Positions 39,743 through 44,738 of a stretch of 44,738 nucleotides of DNA are shown here, one piece after another. The notes under the pieces are model-generated. The model made no database searches. It saw only the letters and a program-made list of their open reading frames with translations, and was not told the origin of the DNA. Source of the DNA: Candidatus Woesearchaeota archaeon (lineage in GTDB: Archaea > Nanobdellota > Nanobdellia > Woesearchaeales > GW2011-AR9); NCBI GenBank assembly GCA_013331635.1, contig DUFZ01000034.1, positions 7,315 through 52,052 of the forward strand, written 5' to 3'. The position numbers and the translations under genes are program-made. Within the stretch, counting starts at the first letter, position 1. Each line of letters opens with the position of its first letter.

Positions 39743-40291
39743 TCACCCCCCAAACATCATTTCCTTCTTTTTCTTTTCCAGGAAATGATAGACAGTCTTG
39801 TGCATGGAGCCTTCCACCAGCATAGCCACGGCTTGACGGGCGATGCTCACCTGACTTATTTCACCGATGATGCCAATAGTTTTTCCGTAAATGGAAATAT
39901 GTGTTTCGGTGAGTCGTTCAATTTCTTCGCGTGATTTTCCTCCCTTGCCAATCACTCTTCCTTTAAGCCGTTCCATCATATTCTTATTTTTGCCAGCAAG
40001 GTCAGAAATGTCAATGATTTCCAGAGCGTAATCGGATTTTGCCAGCTGCAAGGCAATTTTAGGATTAAAACCCCGGCCGATTGACCTAACTATTTCCCTG
40101 GCTGTAAATAACGTCACCGCATCGTGGCCAGTGATGGCAACTTCACCCTCAGGAGTTATTTCTAAGTTTACGTGCATGGTGCTTTCTATTTCCTTTTTAG
40201 TTTCACCGTTGGTGCCAATGAGTACCGCAATGCGTTCCTGCGGAATCTTAAGTTCATAGGAAAATTCCTGGTTTTCTGAAGTATTGGTCAT
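39743..40291 (-). CDS. KH-domain RNA-binding protein (archaeal Pno1/Dim2-like)
   Basis: 182 aa with two KH units: IPQERIAVLIGTNGETKKEI (first GxxG is GTNG) and RLKGRVIGKGGKSREEIERL (second is GKGG). This is the universal archaeal relative of the ribosome-assembly factor Pno1/Dim2, acting on the small-subunit rRNA 3' region. It follows rio1 by 11 bases, the normal order. The RIO kinase partner supports a role in late 30S maturation. Confidence 0.92.
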   Translation of the reverse strand: MTNTSENQEFSYELKIPQERIAVLIGTNGETKKEIESTMHVNLEITPEGEVAITGHDAVTLFTAREIVRSIGRGFNPKIALQLAKSDYALEIIDISDLAGKNKNMMERLKGRVIGKGGKSREEIERLTETHISIYGKTIGIIGEISQVSIARQAVAMLVEGSMHKTVYHFLEKKKKEMMFGG

Positions 40292-40302
40292 GGTGTTGGC
40301 AA

Positions 40303-41031
40303 TTAATCTTTAACGTACTCTTTTCCCGTAATTTTTAAAAAGGTTTCCTCAAAATTGACCGCTATTCCTAGTTTCTTAAAAAAATGGATAATATTAGTTA
40401 CATCTCTCACCAACAATTCTTCTGAATTAGGAGTCTTAAGAACAGTTGATTGTGAAAAGTCTATCAAAACTGGCTTTTCCTGGTCATTTAAGATATTAAA
40501 AGCCGAAAGGTCGCCATGTATCAGTTTCGCAGCATAGAGTTTCTGCATTTGAGCAATGACCTCATCCAGAAATTGGTGTGGATGGAGTGGTAGAGCATCT
40601 TTCAGCTGGGGTGCCGGCTTTTCATCCCCGATCATCTCTTCCACTAAGATGTTAAACTTACAGGCTAAAGGTTTGGGAACAGTGACACCCGCCTGGTGGG
40701 CTTTGAGCAGATTTTTGTATTCTCGCTGCACCCAGGCAAAGATAATCTCCCGGCGATGGTTTTTGAGAAATTCATAGCGGGGATCTTTACGGATGTAATT
40801 GTACATGCGTTTAAAATCGCAGTTCTGGACGCGATAGATTTTAACGATGAGTTTCTTATTCCCTTTAGATGCAATAAATACATTGCTTTCTTTCCCCACT
40901 TCCAGCGGAGAAACCAGGTCCTCAAAGACCCTATGGCTGTGCAGTTCAAAGAGATTCCTATCAGTAAAAGCATCAAAGACACCTCTAAAAGTTCTAAAGC
41001 GTTCCTGATAGGTGAATTGGGCCATGCTCAC
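40303..41031 (-). CDS. rio1: RIO1-type serine/threonine protein kinase
   Basis: 242 aa. VGKESNVFIA is the glycine-loop equivalent, LIVKIYR carries the catalytic Lys, LIHGDLSAFNIL is the catalytic loop and VLIDFSQ the metal-binding loop. It is the standard archaeal RIO1 length. It acts in final small-subunit maturation together with the KH protein downstream. ATG at 41031 or two codons later. It is divergent from the polymerase-like gene. Confidence 0.95.
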   Translation of the reverse strand: MSMAQFTYQERFRTFRGVFDAFTDRNLFELHSHRVFEDLVSPLEVGKESNVFIASKGNKKLIVKIYRVQNCDFKRMYNYIRKDPRYEFLKNHRREIIFAWVQREYKNLLKAHQAGVTVPKPLACKFNILVEEMIGDEKPAPQLKDALPLHPHQFLDEVIAQMQKLYAAKLIHGDLSAFNILNDQEKPVLIDFSQSTVLKTPNSEELLVRDVTNIIHFFKKLGIAVNFEETFLKITGKEYVKD

Positions 41032-41091
41032 TCAAATGAAGCCTGTTTTATATAGATTTGGGTGTCTATGCTGCATTTGAACTAAGTTTAT

Positions 41092-44010
41092 ATGTTAAAA
41101 AAAGATGGTAGAATGGTGCAGACTATTCTGACGAATATAAAGGTGGTAGGACAGAAATTGCAGTTATCACTAGCCGGGCTGGGCAGCTTTACCGCTACTG
41201 ACTATCAGCATATCTTTCCCCTGCAACGCGTGTCGAGCGAGGTTCTGGAATGGGTTATTCATGAGTTAAGCTGGCGTTCATCTTTACAAAAATTACCCCG
41301 GCGTATCATTTCCACCTTCTTTGACACCGTGCAAGTAACCGCGCCTCTGTCGGTAGTGCAATCAAAGTGTTATACCCTGCAGCAGCTCCAGCGCTATCTA
41401 GTGGACCATCCTCACCTGGCCGAGCAGCATCGCTTTGTCCAGCGTATGTTTGACTATCTGATAGAACATCCTCCTGAACACCGAAAGCCGTATTCCCTTT
41501 CCGCCCTTCGTGATCACTTGTATGCGCATCCTCGAGTACAATCCAGACATAAGCCCACCATTGATTCCATTTTAAATGTCCTGGCCGAAGGCTGGCCCCT
41601 TGATTCCCTTCCTTTAATACCTCAAGATAAAACACCCCGAGTTCGTCTTCCTTCCCCTCTGCCGGCAGAATTCTATCGCGGAAGCTACAGTAAACTCGCG
41701 CGATGGACTATCGCGCCCAAAGGAAGTGTAGTAGAAGTCGATGCCACCTTGATACAAGAATTACAAGCTGGAAAAAAAGAAGTTTCCCTGCAGAACCGGA
41801 TTACCTATGCCCGTCAACGCACCTTGGATGAAATTCTCCAGCAGCCGATGGTAGTGCTAGATATCGAAAAGCCCTTATTTAACACTGATGAAGAAGAAAT
41901 AAGCTGGACCGCCCTGATCGCTCTTCAGCGGGGACAGATCCTAGAAAAAAATATCGTATCTCTTTATGCCCTGCCCTCTGAAGTCCAAGGGTTCCAGACC
42001 AAGGTAGCCCTCGATGAATTTGATCTGGTTGCCCAGGTAGCTCATCGTATTAGTCGTTACCGTCAGCCGTCCATTTTTGTCACCTATAACGTTCCCTTTG
42101 ATGCGATTCAATTACGGGAAGCCGGCGAGTTTACTATCGGCGAAGATGAAGAAGAGCCCAAGAAAATTTCTTCTCTCCGTTTTTTTGAACGTATTGGCAT
42201 CAAAAGTATGGAGGTGCTCGACCCTTTGCGTTGGGCGCGCACCCAATTTGACTATCTTCCCAATAAAAAATTAGTAACGGTGGCAAAGCACGTGCTGGGC
42301 GAGGCGTCCTTCCAAAAACAAATCACCTATGAACAACAGGCGGAGCTGGAGCATCTTTGCAAAAGTCGATCAATTGCTGCCAGTCCCCCGGTACAGCAGT
42401 TAGTAGCCCATCGTTCCGCTCCCGAGATCATTGCATCGTATGTCGGTGAAGATGCGCTGGCAGTAACTCGGCTTATTCAAAGTGAAGTGTTTCATCATGG
42501 GCTGGAAGACGTAGTTCAGATGTCTCAGTTATTTACCATCAATCCCTTTTTGCTGTTGCATGATGCCAAACGCATCCAAGACTATTTGGAGTGCAAATTT
42601 TTTCAAAAGGTGGGAATTTTTCGTGATGCCTTGTTTTCCCGATTTACCGTTTTTACAAAGTATGAGCAGAGAGTGAAAGATAGGTTATTCCGAGCCGTTG
42701 AAAAATCTTTTCCCTCTTCAGGTGAAGGTGTTTTTTCACCAATAACCAAAGTATATTTGCCTTTAGGCCGGGTTTTGCGTCAAGACGTGAGTTGGTTTTT
42801 CCCTGAAGCCAAGCAATTTTATGGCTCTGTTGATCAATATAAAGATGACCCCCAGCGGCAATTTTTCCTGGCTCGCTATGAAGATGCTTTGGCCGAATGG
42901 ATGTGGAAAGATTATGCCGCCTACCGCTTTGAGCGGGATAAGCTCAGGAAGATGATTCCCAAGATTGAAGAAAGAAAGCAGTTCCGTGACTATTGCTGGA
43001 ATTGGGCCAATCGTCTCCGTATCCAAGGGCTGGAAGAGAAACTGAACCGCTCAGCTGTCGCCCAAAAAGATTTGCTGCCCTTGATGATGGATACGGATCA
43101 GAAGTATCTGGCCCAGCGCGGTGTTTCCTTTCGGCTTTTCTTTGAAGAATTTAGGCAGTGGTGTAAAGTAAGGCAGAAAAACCGGATGTTGTGGGGCTCC
43201 TGGGAAGCCGGCTGGGATACCTTCGAGGAACGATTGAAAAATTTCTGTGATAGCGTAAACCAATACCTGCAGCAGCATGGCCTGAAAGTGGTTCACGCCC
43301 AGAATAGGTATTTATATCTTCAAGGGAATACCGCTGCGCTCTCTCAGCCGGAAAGCCCGGTCATTCCAGTGGATGAAATCGAAACCAGTTATGCTGCCGG
43401 GGGCAGCTTATATTACCAGAAGCATGGAGCCTGGGAAGGAATAAAACGAGAGAAGAAACCGATGCACCATCTTTGCGTCTATGAGATGGACACCTTCGGT
43501 GAATTTCTTGATGATATCCTGGCGAGGAAAATGGAAGAAGCACTAACGGGCTTATGGAGAAACCTGGATGCCTTGGGGTGTCATAAAGTGCCAAAAGAAG
43601 AATTGGTGTGGAAGACTGGGTACAGTGGTAAATACCGAGCCTATGAAGCGGGTGAGGAGATTCATTTCTATGAATGGAATTCCGAGGAGGAGAGCCAAAC
43701 TAAGCTATTGAAAGGAAAAAAATTCATCATAACCCGAGAAAAAGACGAAGCAGGAAGTGATTTTATCCAAGAGCCTTCGTACCAAGGCAAGGATTTAGTA
43801 TATCAGAAGCGGTGGTTGCGGTTCGTCCATGAGATTAAGCCCGATTGGGAGATATACGTTGCCAGGATAGCCGAGAAAGCAAAAGAGTTGGTGAAGCCTT
43901 TACTTGGGAGAGATGCCCAGCAGTTTGTACTGGATGCGCTGGCCAGAGAGCCGGAACAGAGGTTGGAGTTCTATCTTGGGAAGCTACCCCGGCAGATAGA
44001 ATTATTTTAG
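41092..44010 (+). CDS. Divergent B-family DNA polymerase homologue, polymerase motifs lost
   Basis: 972 aa. A long N-terminal region (1-245) is unlike standard PolB. The DEDDy exonuclease motifs are intact: D257-I-E259 (VVLDIEKPL), N333..D337 (TYNVPFDAI) and Y450..D454 (YVGEDALAV). C-terminal parts still follow the PolB order: a strand pair at about 730-742 (KVVHAQNRYLYLQG) sits where YGDTDS should be, then GSLYYQKHGAWEG and MDTFGEFLDDILARKMEEAL match the post-motif C region and thumb start. The two catalytic aspartates of motifs A and C are not seen. Family knowledge: inactivated archaeal PolB paralogues exist, with likely structural or proofreading roles. Confidence 0.72.
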   Translation: MLKKDGRMVQTILTNIKVVGQKLQLSLAGLGSFTATDYQHIFPLQRVSSEVLEWVIHELSWRSSLQKLPRRIISTFFDTVQVTAPLSVVQSKCYTLQQLQRYLVDHPHLAEQHRFVQRMFDYLIEHPPEHRKPYSLSALRDHLYAHPRVQSRHKPTIDSILNVLAEGWPLDSLPLIPQDKTPRVRLPSPLPAEFYRGSYSKLARWTIAPKGSVVEVDATLIQELQAGKKEVSLQNRITYARQRTLDEILQQPMVVLDIEKPLFNTDEEEISWTALIALQRGQILEKNIVSLYALPSEVQGFQTKVALDEFDLVAQVAHRISRYRQPSIFVTYNVPFDAIQLREAGEFTIGEDEEEPKKISSLRFFERIGIKSMEVLDPLRWARTQFDYLPNKKLVTVAKHVLGEASFQKQITYEQQAELEHLCKSRSIAASPPVQQLVAHRSAPEIIASYVGEDALAVTRLIQSEVFHHGLEDVVQMSQLFTINPFLLLHDAKRIQDYLECKFFQKVGIFRDALFSRFTVFTKYEQRVKDRLFRAVEKSFPSSGEGVFSPITKVYLPLGRVLRQDVSWFFPEAKQFYGSVDQYKDDPQRQFFLARYEDALAEWMWKDYAAYRFERDKLRKMIPKIEERKQFRDYCWNWANRLRIQGLEEKLNRSAVAQKDLLPLMMDTDQKYLAQRGVSFRLFFEEFRQWCKVRQKNRMLWGSWEAGWDTFEERLKNFCDSVNQYLQQHGLKVVHAQNRYLYLQGNTAALSQPESPVIPVDEIETSYAAGGSLYYQKHGAWEGIKREKKPMHHLCVYEMDTFGEFLDDILARKMEEALTGLWRNLDALGCHKVPKEELVWKTGYSGKYRAYEAGEEIHFYEWNSEEESQTKLLKGKKFIITREKDEAGSDFIQEPSYQGKDLVYQKRWLRFVHEIKPDWEIYVARIAEKAKELVKPLLGRDAQQFVLDALAREPEQRLEFYLGKLPRQIELF

Positions 44011-44074
44011 TAAACTACTTAAAAGTAACAACTTAACCAAAAGCTTTATATATTAGTACCTACTTTTTAGTTAC

Positions 44075-44132
44075 AAACACCTCAAAACCACCTCTTTTCC
44101 TCAGCGGGTCGCAAGGCCTGCTGGGGTTTTTT
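44075..44132 (+). ncRNA. Possible short RNA ending in an intrinsic-type terminator
   Basis: CTTTATATATTAG at 44044-44056 is a good TATA box with no ORF at the expected distance. A start near 44075 would give about 58 nt ending exactly at the hairpin and T6 run. Alternatively the hairpin only terminates the polymerase-like gene. The TATA box and hairpin are seen directly; an independent RNA is inferred. Confidence 0.35.
44099..44132 (+). terminator. Hairpin plus T6 intrinsic-type terminator
   Basis: CCTCAGCGGG (44099-44108) pairs with CCTGCTGGGG (44117-44126) as a 10-bp stem with two G-U pairs and an 8-base loop, followed by six T at 44127-44132. It lies 89 bases after the polymerase-like gene. 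Archaea usually terminate at T-runs without hairpins, so the bacterial look is notable in a genome with a sigma-like factor. Confidence 0.65.
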
Positions 44133-44169
44133 CATAATTTATATAAGTTAAGATTTATAGGAGATACAA

Positions 44170-44480
44170 ATGGATGAACTAATTGGATATATTTTTGCTT
44201 CGCAGTTATCACCACCATCAGAACGCCAAGAACCAATAATTTCTTACCATTTTGACTATAAGCACAGCGAAAGTAAACTAGGTCGAAGTTGTAGTATTGA
44301 CCATTTATCCCATTTTCTTCATTTTTAGAGGGAAATGTTCTTGATGGTAAGAATTGGTTTCCTTTCCCAGGAAGAATTGTTCGATTAGAAAATATGCCCT
44401 TTCCTGATGCCAAGGTATGGTCCGGTGGACATTATCGTCCCTTACATCAACAAGAAGTTGATAGATTATCTGAGCGCTGA
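44170..44480 (+). pseudogene. Small plus-strand gene split by a frameshift in a T5 run
   Basis: ATG 44170 has TAGGAGA just upstream and a TATA-like ATTTATATAAG before that. The frame reads MDELIGYIFASQLSPPSERQ and on to SIDHLSHFLHF, then TAG at 44326-44328. In the -1 frame the sequence continues LEGNVLDGKNWFPFPGRIV and RLENMPFPDAKVWSGGHY to a TGA at 44478-44480, with clearly protein-like composition. The shift falls on TTTTT (44322-44326); one extra T would give an intact product of about 103 aa. Minus-strand open frames over the same stretch are shadows. No family is recognised. Confidence 0.55.
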
Positions 44481-44738
44481 TACGTAAAGCTCTTAAGCCA
44501 TAATAAGCGTGGTTTTGGAATGCTTTTTTTCCCACCTTGCTCTTACTAAGCCTAAAGGATCTAAAGAACATATAACATTTTCTATATATTTTATATTTCA
44601 TCTGTTATTGTAAGTTGAATTGGCCTTTTGCTCTAGCTTAAAAATTTTCACCGTAATACTTCAGCTTTATGAAGTGAAGCGTTACCGTCTTCTCGCCTCT
44701 CGCAGTGTTTTATGGAGGGCAGACATCTCCGTCAAATG
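44481..44738. other. Right edge, no supported gene
   Basis: Short open frames only. The last 60 bases carry the 15-mer CTTCTCGCCTCTCGC (44689-44703) shared with 20549-20563 and a short palindrome around GCTTTATGAAGTGAAGC. A minus-strand frame at 44305-44601 exists but overlaps the plus-strand gene and is not supported. Confidence 0.3.

Noticed and set aside
4942-44480. Altered genetic code explaining the in-frame stops
   Set aside because: Interruptions use different stops (TAG at 127-129 and 5020-5022, TGA at 34039-34041) and two frameshifts, all in accessory genes; core genes are uninterrupted and end with all three stops.
44132-44601. Two overlapping minus-strand open frames (93 and 98 aa)
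   Set aside because: They overlap a plus-strand gene that has a TATA box, an RBS and more protein-like composition in two consecutive frames; the minus frames are taken as its shadows.
1-44738. CRISPR array, rRNA genes or integrase/transposase genes
   Set aside because: No regularly spaced direct repeats, no rRNA-like conserved segments and no recognisable recombinase or transposase were found in this window.

Overview
The window looks like part of the chromosome of a DPANN-type archaeon, closest in feel to Woesearchaeota/Pacearchaeota. The archaeal assignment rests on topoisomerase VI A and B, prefoldin alpha next to FtsY, RIO1 kinase next to a KH protein, an archaeal ZPR1-like protein, an RqcH-like protein, intron-bearing tRNAs, and TATA boxes about 25-30 bp upstream of many start codons (mostly leaderless genes). 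The DPANN assignment is inference from gene style (many small membrane proteins, lineage-restricted families), not from a marker phylogeny.

Layout. 1-2100 is an AT-rich accessory island: a degenerate RelE-like toxin, two tandem VapBC modules and a truncated BRO-N gene. 2228-4589 holds prefoldin alpha and an FtsY that carries an inserted histidine-phosphatase domain. 4601-7442 is a compact minus-strand operon with ATGA junctions: a 44-aa ribbon-helix-helix protein, a membrane-anchored HExxH zincin, a GHKL-ATPase/HExxH protein broken by a frameshift and an amber codon, and a 114-aa protein. 7554-15150 holds a tRNA methylthiotransferase, three members of a lineage-restricted family, the ArvA/B/C (OapA/B/C) GTPase cluster, a ZPR1-like protein, a tRNA-Gly with two introns, a surface protein and a palindromic MITE-like element. 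15153-26040 holds isoleucyl-tRNA synthetase, a complete bacterial-type sigma-70-like factor, a membrane-anchored wHTH regulator, small membrane proteins, TrpRS, an RNase H-fold nuclease and a C-terminally short RqcH. 26144-33439 is mixed: nucleotidyltransferases (one in an AbiE-like pair), tRNA-Cys, tRNA-Arg with two introns, a GNAT, a lipoprotein and zinc-ribbon proteins. 33505-35152 is a second accessory patch with a nonsense-interrupted gene and an intact BRO paralogue. 35160-41031 is the conserved archaeal cluster rio1-KH-top6B-top6A, interrupted by a duplicated accessory gene pair. 41092-44010 is a B-family DNA polymerase relative with intact exonuclease motifs but no recognisable polymerase catalytic carboxylates. 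It is followed by a hairpin plus T6 terminator and a frameshifted plus-strand gene.

The strongest leads are: the sigma-70-like factor in an archaeal context; the histidine-phosphatase-FtsY fusion; the RHH/zincin/GHKL-zincin operon (possible undescribed system); the exonuclease-only PolB homologue; and the tRNAs with double introns (T-loop 59/60 in Gly, D-loop 20/21 in Arg). Several accessory genes are visibly decaying, each by a different stop codon or frameshift, which argues against a recoded genetic code.
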